Assembly: GCF_000974445.1 (NCBI RefSeq)
Contig: NZ_BBOJ01000006.1
Span: 186,001-250,000 of the forward strand
DNA length: 64,000 bases
Direction of reading: 5' to 3'
From: Lentzea aerocolonigenes
Lineage (GTDB): Bacteria; Actinomycetota; Actinomycetes; Mycobacteriales; Pseudonocardiaceae
Below the pieces are notes generated by a model. That model saw only the letters and a list, made by a program, of their open reading frames with translations. It was not told the DNA's origin and did no database searches. The first letter of the stretch is position 1. Every line of letters starts with the position of its first letter. Below, piece after piece: positions 17,341 through 25,515 of the stretch. The position numbers were made by a program, and so were the translations under genes.

Positions 17341-18077
17341 ACACCCTCATCTGGATCGTCGTCCCCTACGCCTGCCTGGCGGTGTTCGTCGTCGGCCACG
17401 TGTGGCGGTGGCGGCACGACCAGTTCGGCTGGACCACCCACACCAGCCAACTCCTCGAAAGCCGGATTCTCCGACTGGGCTCACCACTGTTCCACCTCGG
17501 TGCGTTCGGCGTCATCATCGGCCACGCGATGGGATTGCTCGTGCCGGCTTCGCTGACCGAGAAGATCGGTGTCTCCGAGCACGTTTACCACGCAACGGCG
17601 GTGTGGGGCGGCACGGTCACCGGCATCATGCTCGTCGCCGGCCTCGCCCTGCTGATCGCCCGCCGCTTCGTCAACGGCCGCGTCCGCCGCGTCACCACGA
17701 CCATGGACAAGGTGCTCTACGTGGCACTCGCGTCGATGGTCATCCTCGGCATGACTGCCACCCTCGGGACCAATCTGCTCGGCGAGGGCTACGACTACCG
17801 CGAGACGATCGCCGTCTGGTTCCGCGGCATGTTCTGGTTCTCCCCGCAGACCGACCTGATGGCCGGAGCTCCTCTGGTCTACCAACTGCACGCGCTCGGC
17901 GGCTTCCTGTTCCTCGCGCTGTGGCCCTTCACCCGGCTGGTGCACGTGTGGTCGGCACCGCTGGCCTACCTGTGGCGCCCCTACGTCGTTTATCGCGCCC
18001 GCCGCGGGGCACCCGCCGCTGTTGCCCCGGCTCCTGCCACCGTGCGGGACCGCGGCATGCACGACATCCGACACTGA
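17337..18077 (+). CDS. narI: Respiratory nitrate reductase gamma subunit (cytochrome b)
   Basis: 246 aa with five membrane helices, the di-heme quinol-oxidising anchor. Heme-ligand histidines are in SPLFHLGAFGVIIGHAMGLL (helix 2) and in FTRLVHVWSAP (helix 5); VYQLHALGGFLF precedes the latter. The ATG at 17337 overlaps narJ by 4 nt; an in-frame start further upstream lies inside narJ and is rejected. Last core gene of the operon. Confidence 0.95.
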   Translation: MNTLIWIVVPYACLAVFVVGHVWRWRHDQFGWTTHTSQLLESRILRLGSPLFHLGAFGVIIGHAMGLLVPASLTEKIGVSEHVYHATAVWGGTVTGIMLVAGLALLIARRFVNGRVRRVTTTMDKVLYVALASMVILGMTATLGTNLLGEGYDYRETIAVWFRGMFWFSPQTDLMAGAPLVYQLHALGGFLFLALWPFTRLVHVWSAPLAYLWRPYVVYRARRGAPAAVAPAPATVRDRGMHDIRH

Positions 18078-18100
18078 CCGCTCCACTGAATGGCCACACC

Positions 18101-18553
18101 GTGCCTGTTCCCACCCCGCCGGCGCTGATCGGCAAAACCGTCGACGACGTGTTGGTGCGACACCCGAAGACCTTGCCGATCGACATCTCCGTCGGCCAGG
18201 CCCGCGCCTGCTTCACCGACGACCACGTCCACCTGCTCCTGCTCACCGAGTCCGGACGTCTCATCGGCACCCTCGTGCGAACCGACCTGCGCGAGGACCT
18301 CGACGACGCGGAGCTCGCATTGCCCCACTCCCGCATGTCGGGCCGCACGATCCCGGCGGACATGCCGGCCGAACAAGCCCGCGAGCTCCTCGTGACGAGT
18401 GGGCAGCGGCGCCGCGCCGTGATCGACGACAACGGCACCCTGCTGGGCCTGCTCTGCCTCAAACGCCGCCTGACCGGATTCTGCAGCGACGCCGACGTCG
18501 CCGCGCGGGCAGCCGAACGCGCCGCACCGGAGCGATTCAGGGAATCGACATAG
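18101..18553 (+). CDS. CBS-domain pair protein
   Basis: About 150 aa made of two CBS repeats (TVDDVLVRHPKTLPIDISVGQAR..LLLLTESGRLIGTLVRTDL and MSGRTIPADMPAEQARELL..RAVIDDNGTLLGLLCLKRRL). Such proteins bind adenine nucleotides and regulate partners or act alone. It begins 23 bp after narI at GTG 18101 without a good RBS, so it may be cotranscribed with narGHJI. CBS proteins of this type are common in actinobacterial hypoxia regulons (compare Hrp1); the similarity is in type only. Confidence 0.75.
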   Translation: MPVPTPPALIGKTVDDVLVRHPKTLPIDISVGQARACFTDDHVHLLLLTESGRLIGTLVRTDLREDLDDAELALPHSRMSGRTIPADMPAEQARELLVTSGQRRRAVIDDNGTLLGLLCLKRRLTGFCSDADVAARAAERAAPERFREST

Positions 18554-18560
18554 ACGGTTG

Positions 18561-18809
18561 TCACCAATCCACTCCGGCACTCCGGCCCAGATGATCGATC
18601 GGCTTCACCCACCCGGGATCAGCTTCGCTCTCCAGCGCAAGCAGACCGATCTGCAGACCAATGCCATGGCACAGCACGAGTTCATGGCATGCGGCCAGCG
18701 GTGCGAGTACTCGCACCGCCGCTTCGACGTGGTGGAGCTGAACGGAGGCGTCGGCTCGTTCGCCGCGCGTGAGCAGGGCGTTCCCTCCGAGTGCGACGAC
18801 GATGCGCAT
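18561..18809 (-). pseudogene. arcC: N-terminal remnant of carbamate kinase
   Basis: The minus strand from ATG 18809 reads MRIVVALGGNALLTRGE, then QLHHVEAAVRVLAPLAACHELVLCHG and GLLALES, a clear carbamate kinase N-terminus (substrate loop GGNAL). It ends at a stop after 82 codons, against ~310 in the family. In the HGNGPQ motif the Asn-Gly-Pro is changed to Ile-Gly-Leu. Its start overlaps the stop of the ornithine carbamoyltransferase remnant by 1 nt (TGATG), preserving the old operon junction of the arginine deiminase pathway. Confidence 0.75.
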
Positions 18810-18901
18810 CAGGACGCCTGCCCGGCGACCATGACCGCCTTGATCGTGTGCAGGCGGTTCTCGGCCTGGTCGAAGACGGCGGAGAACTCGCCCGATCGGC
18901 A
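18809..18901 (-). pseudogene. C-terminal remnant of ornithine carbamoyltransferase
   Basis: About 30 codons ending in EFSAVFDQAENRLHTIKAVM, the conserved C-terminal helix of ornithine carbamoyltransferase (catabolic ArcB or anabolic ArgF). Everything upstream is lost and replaced by the flavohemoglobin remnant on the opposite strand. Directly followed by the arcC remnant, so the original gene was probably arcB. Confidence 0.7.
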
Positions 18902-18902
18902 C

Positions 18903-19140
18903 GTGCATCGCGCGGAGTACGTGCGCCTTGCGGGCTTCCACGAGCTCACCTGGTACGAAAACGGTGGCGAGGGCGGGCAGCCGGGCCTCGTCGACATGGC
19001 CGCGGTTCCGTTGCCCGCCAAGGCCATCGCGTACTTGTGCGGACCGATCGCGCTCGTGCGCGCCAGACTCCTTCGTCGTGGAGTGCACGCCGCCGACATC
19101 CGGTACGAGGTGTTCGACACGGCACACTCGGGAAGTGATC
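18903..19140 (+). pseudogene. hmp: C-terminal remnant of flavohemoglobin (NO dioxygenase)
   Basis: The plus strand encodes HELTWYENG.GGQPGLVDMAAVPLP, then YLCGPIALVRARLLRRGV and ADIRYEVF, the NAD-binding C-terminus of flavohemoproteins (normal CGP motif and HYEVFGP ending). The globin and FAD domains are absent, and the frame runs on without its own stop into the next gene. The intact enzyme would turn NO into nitrate, which is notable beside a NirK-like NO producer. Confidence 0.7.
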
Positions 19141-19196
19141 GAGAAGCCCTACCGCTTGGAGAGGTCTCGGGCGGCGCGGCTTGCCATGATGACCGG

Positions 19197-19676
19197 ATGG
19201 ACGTGAACGAGGTACTGCTGCCCGGCGTCGGCCTGCGCTACGAGTTCACCAATGCCGACGGTGACCGCATCGGCATCGTCGCGCGCCGCGAGGGCAGCTT
19301 CGAGGTGATCCGCTACGCGAACGACGACCCGGACGAGGCACAGCCGCTGTTCCGGCTCACCACCGCCGAGGCCGACACCGTCGCCGAGATCCTCGGAGCC
19401 CCGCGCATCGCCGAACGGTTCGCGGACCTGACCAGGGAGGTGCCAGGGCTCAGTGCCGGACAGGTCGTCGTGCCCGCCGCGTCCGCGCACGCGGGCAAAC
19501 CGCTCGGCCACACACGAGCCCGCACCCGCACCGGGGCGTCGATCGTCGCGATCGTGCGCAGCGAGGACGTGATCGCCTCCCCCACGCCCGACGAAGTGCT
19601 GCGCGCAGGCGACGTCCTCGTGGTGATCGGCACGCACGACGGCATCAACGGCGTGCGCCGGATAATCGAGGCCTGA
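19197..19676 (+). CDS. KhtT-like cation/proton antiporter regulatory subunit (TrkA-C domain)
   Basis: 159 aa. The N-terminal half (VGLRYEFTNADGDRIGIVARREGSFEVIRY) and the C-terminal RCK_C/TrkA-C domain (GASIVAIVRSEDVIASPTPDEVLRAGDVLVVIGTHDGI, where ligand-binding residues lie) match KhtT and related regulators of K+/H+ antiporters. It would gate the partner antiporter in response to a nucleotide or pH. The partner gene begins 2 bp downstream but is truncated, so this protein may now have no target. ATG 19197 begins the homology; the open frame upstream belongs to remnants. Confidence 0.8.
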   Translation: MDVNEVLLPGVGLRYEFTNADGDRIGIVARREGSFEVIRYANDDPDEAQPLFRLTTAEADTVAEILGAPRIAERFADLTREVPGLSAGQVVVPAASAHAGKPLGHTRARTRTGASIVAIVRSEDVIASPTPDEVLRAGDVLVVIGTHDGINGVRRIIEA

Positions 19677-19678
19677 CA

Positions 19679-19936
19679 GTGCACACCTCTCTCGCGCTGC
19701 TGCTCGAACTCGGCGTCATCCTCGTCGGGCTCAGCGTGCTCGGCGCGGCCGCGAGACGGTGGTCGTTCTCCCCCATCCCGCTCTACCTGCTCGCCGGTCT
19801 CGCACTCGGCAACGGCGGCATCGCACCGGTGGCCGCCGCCGGCGACTTCGTCGAGATCGGTGCCTCGATCGGCGTCGTGCTGCTCCTGCTCACCCTCGGA
19901 CAGTGCTCAGCGTTGGGGATCATGTCGCACATATGA
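19679..19936 (+). pseudogene. Truncated CPA2-type cation/proton antiporter
   Basis: Starts at GTG 19679, 2 bp after the KhtT-like gene. The first ~75 residues (LALLLELGVILVGLSVLGAA, then PIPLYLLAGLALGNGG and ASIGVVLLLLTLG) are the N-terminal helices of a KefB/KhtU-type antiporter, normally ~380-400 aa. Homology stops at LTLG, where the left copy of the inverted repeat begins (19905), and the frame ends 11 codons later. The rest of the gene is not found elsewhere in the window. Confidence 0.75.
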
Positions 19937-20006
19937 CGGCGACACACCAAGAAATAGGCTGACCTGTGCAAACGTGTGTATTTGAGCGCAATAGATGATC
20001 ACGGGG
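19905..20006. repeat. Left copy of a ~100-bp imperfect inverted repeat
   Basis: This 102-bp stretch aligns with the reverse complement of 23216-23316 at roughly 70-75% identity. The outer 15 bases GCGTTGGGGATCATG (19910-19924) are identical to 23297-23311 inverted, and GCAAACGTGT is also kept internally. It interrupts an antiporter gene. The layout suggests the two ends of a transposable element or two oppositely oriented element remnants; no transposase is seen inside. Confidence 0.6.
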
Positions 20007-21032
20007 GCATTGCTCATTTGGCCCAGATTCGCCGCAGCTGCAAGGTAGACCATTGTCCACCTTGTCTCGCTGTTGGGGTTGCACTCGCCAGTCCGCTGAT
20101 CAAGAGATCTCGGATTGTCCAAGTCTGGGGGTGCCAGCTGATGTCGGCCACTCGAACCGAGCCGGACGCGCTCGCCAGGCCCTGCTCGCTGTCTGACCTG
20201 ACGTTCGCAGTCGAGCCGGCAAGCTACATGTCAAAGCCCCGAGCTGTTCCGGGCACCGCCGTCCGTTGCGCCGCTCGGCGAGACGCATGCCATGAGAGAG
20301 CCAGGCCAATGACACCGGCGGGCAGCCGCTGTGAGCGAGCGACTCGCCGCGCACCTGGACCAGAGTCTGGGCCGGACCCGGTCCTGCCGCCCAGTCTCAA
20401 GTAACCGCCGAGCGTGCAGGCCGGCCCTCAGACGAGACAGCGCCGATGATCCTTGGGAGCACGGAGTGAGAGCAGATTGGGAGCAACCCCGTGCAGTCAA
20501 CCACGCGGTGACTATTGGCCCGAAGTTCTTCCGCGCGACCTTCAGCGACGTCGCTCCGTCCCGATGAACTGGAACAACGCCCTGACTCGACGAACGCACC
20601 CCACCAACCCTGAGGAGTGCCTACAGGGTGGGCGCAATCCTGAAGCAGCGGGCCGAGGTCAGCACGGCGACTTGACCGTCGGCGAGCGTCTCGGCGAGCA
20701 CGGACGCGAGCCCTTCGTCCTGCCGGTCGGCAGGGAGTGAACTGGCGCGGTCCGCTGCGATCCTCAACGACGCTCGAATACCGCTCCGCCTCGTGCGTAG
20801 TTCACGGGATTGACGACCCCGCCGCTAACGACGGTCTCAGCGACATGTTCGTCGGACCTTCACCAATGGACATGGGACTTTCCTCCCATCGGGCCGTTCT
20901 CGTCGATCGCAAACAACCCGTTCAGGTGACCGGCAGTTGCTTCGCGAAGCACGGCAGAGCCTCGGGACGTCCACTGAGGACCAACAACGATGCTTGGCTT
21001 CCCCGACGAACGGGCATCCGGAAAGGACAGTC
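20007..21032. other. Gene-poor stretch inside the inverted-repeat segment
   Basis: About 1 kb with no supported gene. Frames are short, without ribosome binding sites or recognisable domains. A minus-strand run without a start codon near 20630-20840 reads DRQDEGLASVLAETLADG and may be a decayed gene, but I cannot place it. A good RBS (AAAGGA) for the next gene is at about 21021-21028. Confidence 0.4.
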
Positions 21033-22397
21033 ATGGAAACCGCAGCTCTCGCGCTGCTCGCCGCGCTCGCCCTCACCGGCACGACACAGACGGCACCTGT
21101 CGAGATCGATCAAAGCGAAACCCGCGAGAAGGCGATGGCGGAGTATCACGACGACTTCATCGCCGTGGCCGGTCCGAACGCCCAGGCCGTGCAAGCCGAG
21201 TACCGGGTGCCCGCGTCCGTCGCCGCCGCACAGTCGATCCTCGAGTCCGGCTGGGGGCGCAGCACGCTGTCGGCGAACGACAAGAACTACTTCGGCTTCA
21301 AGTGCACCGGGCCCAGCAGTCCCGGCCCGATCGCGATCGACTGCCACCAGTACCTCACCGAGGAGTGCACACCCGACTGCCACATTACGACGGCCTACTT
21401 CCGGGTGTACGCCTCGATGCGCGACTCGTTCCGTGACTACGGCAGGCTGCTCTCCACGTACTCCGTCTACGCACCGGCGTTCGACCACCTCGACGATCCC
21501 GACGAGTTCGCGCGCAAGATCGCCGCGAGGTACGCGACGGACCCCGAGTACGCGAACAAGGTCATCTCGCTGATGCGCACGTGGAACCTCTACCGCTTCA
21601 ACCTTCGCTCCGGCTCGTCGCTGTCGGGTGACGGCAGGAGCGACGTGGCCGCGGTGCTGGGCGACGGCCGGGTGAAGGCGTGGCGCAACGGCGCGGGCTT
21701 CGCACCGCATCCGTGGGACGCGGAGGCCGTCGTGGGCTGGGATTTCACCGACGACGGCCTGCACTTCGCGGACCTCGACGGGGACGGTGACGAGGAGATC
21801 ATCACGGTCCTCGCCGACGGCCGGGTCAAGGCCTGGCGCCACGGCGGCACGTTCAGGGACAACCCGTGGGACGGCGCGCAGGCCGTCATCGGCAACGGAT
21901 TCGGCAACGACACCGTCCACTTCGCAGACCTCGATGGCGACCGCAAGGCCGAGATCATCACCGTCCTGCCCAACGGTGAGGTGAAGGCCTGGCACAACGG
22001 CGGTGGGTTCGTGGACTATCCGTGGTCAGGTCGCGAGGCGATCATCGGCAACGGCTTCACCAACCAGAACATCCACTTCGCGGACCTCGACGGCGACGGC
22101 AAGGCCGAGATCATCACCGTCCTGCCCAACGGTGAGGTGAAGGCGTGGCACAACGGTTCGGGCTTCGCGCACTACCCGTGGGACGGCCGCGAGGCCATCA
22201 TCGGAAAGGGCTTCACGAACGACACGGCGCACTTCGCCGACCTGGACGGCGACGGTAGGTCCGAGATCGTCACGGTGCTCGCCGAGGGTGACGTGAAGGC
22301 GTGGCACAACGGTTCGGGCTTCGCGCACTACCCGTGGGACGGCCGCGAGGCCATCATCGGAAAGGGCTTCACCAACAGCGGGCTGCACCTCGTCTGA
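21033..22397 (+). CDS. Secreted GH73-type muramidase/glucosaminidase with FG-GAP/VCBS-like repeats
   Basis: 454 aa. A signal peptide (ALALLAALALTGTTQT) is followed by a glucosaminidase (flagellar FlgJ/AcmA-type) domain at ~30-190, with the catalytic Glu71 in ILESGWGRSTLS and the motif NYFGFKC. From ~195 to the end there are five repeats of about 50 residues containing FADLDGDG.EIITVL..G.VKAW, a calcium-type beta-propeller-blade pattern (FG-GAP/VCBS). It probably cleaves peptidoglycan outside the cell while the repeats bind wall polymer or protein. The ATG has AAAGGA 6 nt upstream. The two last repeats share an exact 80-bp DNA block. Confidence 0.85.
   Translation: METAALALLAALALTGTTQTAPVEIDQSETREKAMAEYHDDFIAVAGPNAQAVQAEYRVPASVAAAQSILESGWGRSTLSANDKNYFGFKCTGPSSPGPIAIDCHQYLTEECTPDCHITTAYFRVYASMRDSFRDYGRLLSTYSVYAPAFDHLDDPDEFARKIAARYATDPEYANKVISLMRTWNLYRFNLRSGSSLSGDGRSDVAAVLGDGRVKAWRNGAGFAPHPWDAEAVVGWDFTDDGLHFADLDGDGDEEIITVLADGRVKAWRHGGTFRDNPWDGAQAVIGNGFGNDTVHFADLDGDRKAEIITVLPNGEVKAWHNGGGFVDYPWSGREAIIGNGFTNQNIHFADLDGDGKAEIITVLPNGEVKAWHNGSGFAHYPWDGREAIIGKGFTNDTAHFADLDGDGRSEIVTVLAEGDVKAWHNGSGFAHYPWDGREAIIGKGFTNSGLHLV
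22137..22372 (+). repeat. 80-bp exact direct repeat within the muramidase gene
   Basis: Bases 22137-22216 are identical to 22293-22372, a spacing of exactly 156 bp (52 codons), encoding the KAWHNGSGFAHYPWDGREAI stretch of the last two repeats. The other repeats are much more diverged, so this is a recent duplication or gene conversion. Confidence 0.9.
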
Positions 22398-23215
22398 TCC
22401 ATCAAACGCAAGCCCGTCGTCGGCCGGGACCGTGGTGTTCGCGACTGGCACCGGCGCTCGATCTCACGCCCCGACACACCCGGCACGAGGTCCCGGCGGA
22501 TCGCTCGTACAGCTCCCCCTCACGTCAACAACTGAAGCTTCGTCTTCTTCCGACCAGGAGTCGTGAATCGAGTTCAGCTACGGTAAGGGCATCGACGAGC
22601 AGGCACGGCACATCGATGATCCCCAGCCGCACTGGCCGCTCTACGGCGGCTCGGAGCGAACTCGCCCACGGCGAGCAAGGCCAGTTCCACTGCGAGCATC
22701 GGGCGGCGGTCGGGTCTGCTGCACCGTTAGGTGACAACCTCACCAGATACATACAAGTAGGCACCGGGAAGCTTCCGGGTGAGGTCCGGGATCGGTCTGC
22801 GCATGCGGCCGCAACCGATGCCGAGTCCGATCGCAGCAGCACCGGCACGAACGCCGTTGTACTGGGCGGGCCGACATCACGATCGCCAAGGTGTCCGGTC
22901 GCTTGGTGGACAGCCGGTAGCGGCGGCACCATTACGCTGCGGTGGTCGTCGAGCGCGCTATCGCCGCTGAACCGGAGCTGCCACCGAGTTTCGTTGCCTC
23001 GTGCCGCAGGCCTCCCTGCTCGATCGAGTTCAGCTGGCCGGTGGTGGCAGGACCCCGGCGTCACGGTGCACGGCGCGACGGAGCGCCACGTCCGTCCGAC
23101 CTGCTCCGCAAGGTCGGACGGGTGGCGTTCTCCAGGTCTGCGTCCCGAACCGTCCGCTGCTGTTGGCCGGGAAGGTTCTCACCCACCTCGCCCTCGCCAC
23201 CCCGACGGGGGTAAG
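22398..23215. other. Non-coding or decayed stretch before the right inverted repeat
   Basis: About 800 bp after the muramidase gene. No frame has a recognisable domain or a believable start on either strand. Nothing further can be supported. Confidence 0.4.
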
Positions 23216-23316
23216 CCCCATGATCGTCTAACACCCAGATCTACACGTTTGCGCAAGCCAGACCTGTGCTTGGGCGTGTCGCGAAACCATGTGGGTCATG
23301 ATCCCCAACGCAGAAC
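23216..23316. repeat. Right copy of the ~100-bp imperfect inverted repeat
   Basis: The reverse complement of this stretch aligns with 19905-20006. It carries CATGATCCCCAACGC (23297-23311) at its outer edge and ACACGTTTGC internally. The DNA beyond it does not continue the antiporter gene interrupted by the left copy. Confidence 0.6.
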
Positions 23317-23482
23317 ATCGGAGGGTGCCAGTACGTGGGCAAGCGGTGGTGCACCAGCTCGCCGAAGGTGGACCGTCCTGGTTGCCTTTGACGGCCGGTT
23401 TGAGGATCCGTCGAATGAAGGTGCTGCGCCACAACCAGGCCACGGGGGTGAGGCGCCTGAACGTGCCTCACCCCAGGCGATT

Positions 23483-24091
23483 TCAGCGGGGTGAGTACAT
23501 CCAGGGGTTCTTGAGGTCGAAGAACTTCGGGGGTTCCGCCGCCAGCGCCTGCATCTCGTCCATCTGGGCCTTGAGCTCCGAGGGCGGCTCCTTCTGCTCG
23601 CCCTTGCGCGCGTCGGCCTCGTTGGTGAAGAACATCTCCATGGCGTACCGGCCACCGGGGAAGTTGACGCCGACGCTGCCGAGGACGTCCGGCCGGAACT
23701 CGGCCCACTTGTCCGAGTTCTCCATGGACAGTTCCAGACCCCTGGCCGCGTCGCTCGAGCGCCCTTCGATGATCTGCACGAACTGAGCTTTCGCCGGGTC
23801 GCCCGGCGTGTCCTCGGTGACCCGCTCGCTGTCGAGGAATTCCGCGCCTTGCGGGAACAACCTGGACGTCTCCGCCCACCAGGCACCCTGCTCCGCCCGG
23901 TCGCTGTTCTCCTGGGCGTGCTCAGGCGTGTCGAACCGGACAAAGCACACGCAGGTGCCGTCGTCGGTCACGCCACAGGTCGAACCCAGCCACCCTGTCG
24001 CCCCTGGAGCCAGGTCCTGCATCCACTTGTCCAACTGGGCGTGCATTCGCTCGGCGTCGGATACTTTGCCCTGCACTACCTGCACAAACAT
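23483..24091 (-). CDS. Uncharacterised protein with two ferredoxin-like (monooxygenase-type) domains
   Basis: 202 aa from ATG 24091, with GGAGG 8 nt upstream; the frame runs further upstream but homologous-looking sequence starts here (MFVQVVQGKVSDAERMHAQLDKW). Two halves begin similarly, FVQVVQGKVSDAER and FVQIIEGRSSDAARGLELSMEN, pointing to an internal duplication of the antibiotic-biosynthesis-monooxygenase/Dabb-like fold. The second half ends in a charged helix and DLKNPWMYSPR. No catalytic residues are obvious. It stands alone on the minus strand. Confidence 0.75.
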   Translation of the reverse strand: MFVQVVQGKVSDAERMHAQLDKWMQDLAPGATGWLGSTCGVTDDGTCVCFVRFDTPEHAQENSDRAEQGAWWAETSRLFPQGAEFLDSERVTEDTPGDPAKAQFVQIIEGRSSDAARGLELSMENSDKWAEFRPDVLGSVGVNFPGGRYAMEMFFTNEADARKGEQKEPPSELKAQMDEMQALAAEPPKFFDLKNPWMYSPR

Positions 24092-24720
24092 GGTGAGCCT
24101 CCGATCCCGCCGCACCCGGCTGCCGGTGGCCGGGCCTGCGCAACCACCGACACTACGACCGCCTCGGGCCCGCCGCTCGCCGATCACCGGACTCCACAGT
24201 CATCGACGCCGCGATGCCTGATTGATGTTGCACTCAAGGCGCGATTTGGTCAGCACCGCACCGTGGAGTTGGTCGGAATCGGGTTGATGTCCGTGGGGTG
24301 AGGCGGGATGGCCAGGTGCGTGCCGAGGGCGAGATCGGCAGCGAGGAACTGATCGCGGAGCCCGGTCCAGGCGTCCTGAATCTTGGTGATCGGGTGTCGC
24401 TCCGCGGTAGAGAGTGAAGCGAGTGTGGAAACGCGGACCTGTGGCCGCTGCGGCCGAACAACACCCGCGGCCCGGTGGTCGTCGGGACCCGGGATACAGC
24501 AGGGATGGAACGTGGTGGCAGCTCGTGCGGGCCTGCAGGCCAACGCGTCCGTGCGCGTGATCCTCTTCAACGACAAGGAGATCAAGGGAGTTCGAACCTA
24601 CCTGGGGCACTACAACCACCTGCGTGTTGAAGTGCGTTGACCAGCCGAGCCGGAACCAGCCGAGCCGGAACCGGCCCCGGCCGCTGGCGCGACGATCCGA
24701 AAAGGAAGCGGGCCGAGCAA
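24092..24720. other. Intergenic stretch without a supported gene
   Basis: About 630 bp between two minus-strand genes. A plus-strand frame ending at 24640 (NDKEIKGVRTYLGHYNHLRVEVR at its end, split across a low-complexity start) has no recognised family. A perfect 15-bp tandem duplication, CCAGCCGAGCCGGAA, lies at 24641-24655 and 24656-24670. Confidence 0.4.
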
Positions 24721-25410
24721 CTAGCCGTGGAGGCGTTCGAGTCCGTTCAGAAGCAGGTCGAGGGTGAACTCGAACTCGACTTGGCCGTCGCACCACCCGA
24801 GCGTCGGATCGGCGGCGTCGTGGATCTCGGCCGCCATCATGGCGGTCAGGTGCGGCAGCGTCTCGGCCATCGCGGCCGCGTCCGCCTCCGCGGCGTCGTC
24901 CTCCATGCTCCCGCCGGCCGACGCCGGGCTGAAGAGCTCCTGCGCGAACCCGAGCGGCAGGCTCCCGAACGCGTGCAGCGCCCGGTGGGCGAGGTGGTAC
25001 GAGAACCCGGCGGCGACGAGCGTGCCGACGATCTCGTCGTAGTAGGTGTACACGTCCGCCGGGATGGTCCGGCGCGAGCCCAGCAACACAGGCGCCCACG
25101 GGTGCCGCAGCATGACGTCACGGGCCGTGAGGAACTGCTGCCGAAGCCGCGTGCGCCAGTCCGTTCGACCGCCGTTCGCCTCGAGTCGGCCGACCGCGGC
25201 GACGATCTCGGCGATCACGGTCTCGACGACACCGTCGAGCAGGGCTTCCTTGTCACGCAGGTGGTAGTAGAGCGACATGGCCTCCACGTCGAGCTCGGCG
25301 GCGAGGCGGCGCATCGTCAGCGCCTGAATCCCCTGCGCATCAGCCAAACCGACCGCCGCGGCCAGCACGCGCTGGCGGCTGAGCGGCTTGCGGGACGCCT
25401 TCGCTGCCAC
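24721..25410 (-). CDS. TetR family transcriptional regulator (TetR_C class)
   Basis: 229 aa. The N-terminal HTH is clear: LSRQRVLAAAVGLADAQG, LTMRRLAAELDVEAMSLYYHLRDKEALLDGV. The C-terminal domain resembles tetracycline-repressor-type ligand-binding domains (RHPWAPVLLGSRR, ALHAFGSLPLGFA). GTG 25410 is chosen from GAGGAG about 5 nt upstream; the longer open frame is a shadow of the divergent gene. It probably represses itself and the divergent DUF4386 gene through the palindromes at 25431-25465. Confidence 0.88.
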   Translation of the reverse strand: MAAKASRKPLSRQRVLAAAVGLADAQGIQALTMRRLAAELDVEAMSLYYHLRDKEALLDGVVETVIAEIVAAVGRLEANGGRTDWRTRLRQQFLTARDVMLRHPWAPVLLGSRRTIPADVYTYYDEIVGTLVAAGFSYHLAHRALHAFGSLPLGFAQELFSPASAGGSMEDDAAEADAAAMAETLPHLTAMMAAEIHDAADPTLGWCDGQVEFEFTLDLLLNGLERLHG

Positions 25411-25430
25411 CGATCTCCTCACTCTTGTCC

Positions 25431-25465
25431 TTACCTTACATCGTATGGTTACCTTACAATGTAAG
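25431..25465. promoter_or_regulatory. Operator region for the TetR regulator
   Basis: Two TTACCTTACA direct repeats (25431-25440 and 25449-25458), 18 bp apart. The second forms a perfect 6-1-6 palindrome, CTTACAATGTAAG (25453-25465). It sits midway between the divergent TetR and DUF4386 genes and is AT-rich against a GC-rich background, as expected for a combined promoter/operator. Confidence 0.6.
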
Positions 25466-25515
25466 AATCGGATCTGATCACCGTCACGAGCCCGTTCGGC
25501 CCCGAAGGAGCCACG

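Noticed and set aside
20600..20850. Possible minus-strand gene fragment (DRQDEGLASVLAETLADG)
   Set aside because: No start codon between two stops and no family I can name; left as part of the gene-poor stretch.
24383..24640. Plus-strand 85-codon frame
   Set aside because: No RBS, mixed composition and no recognised domain.
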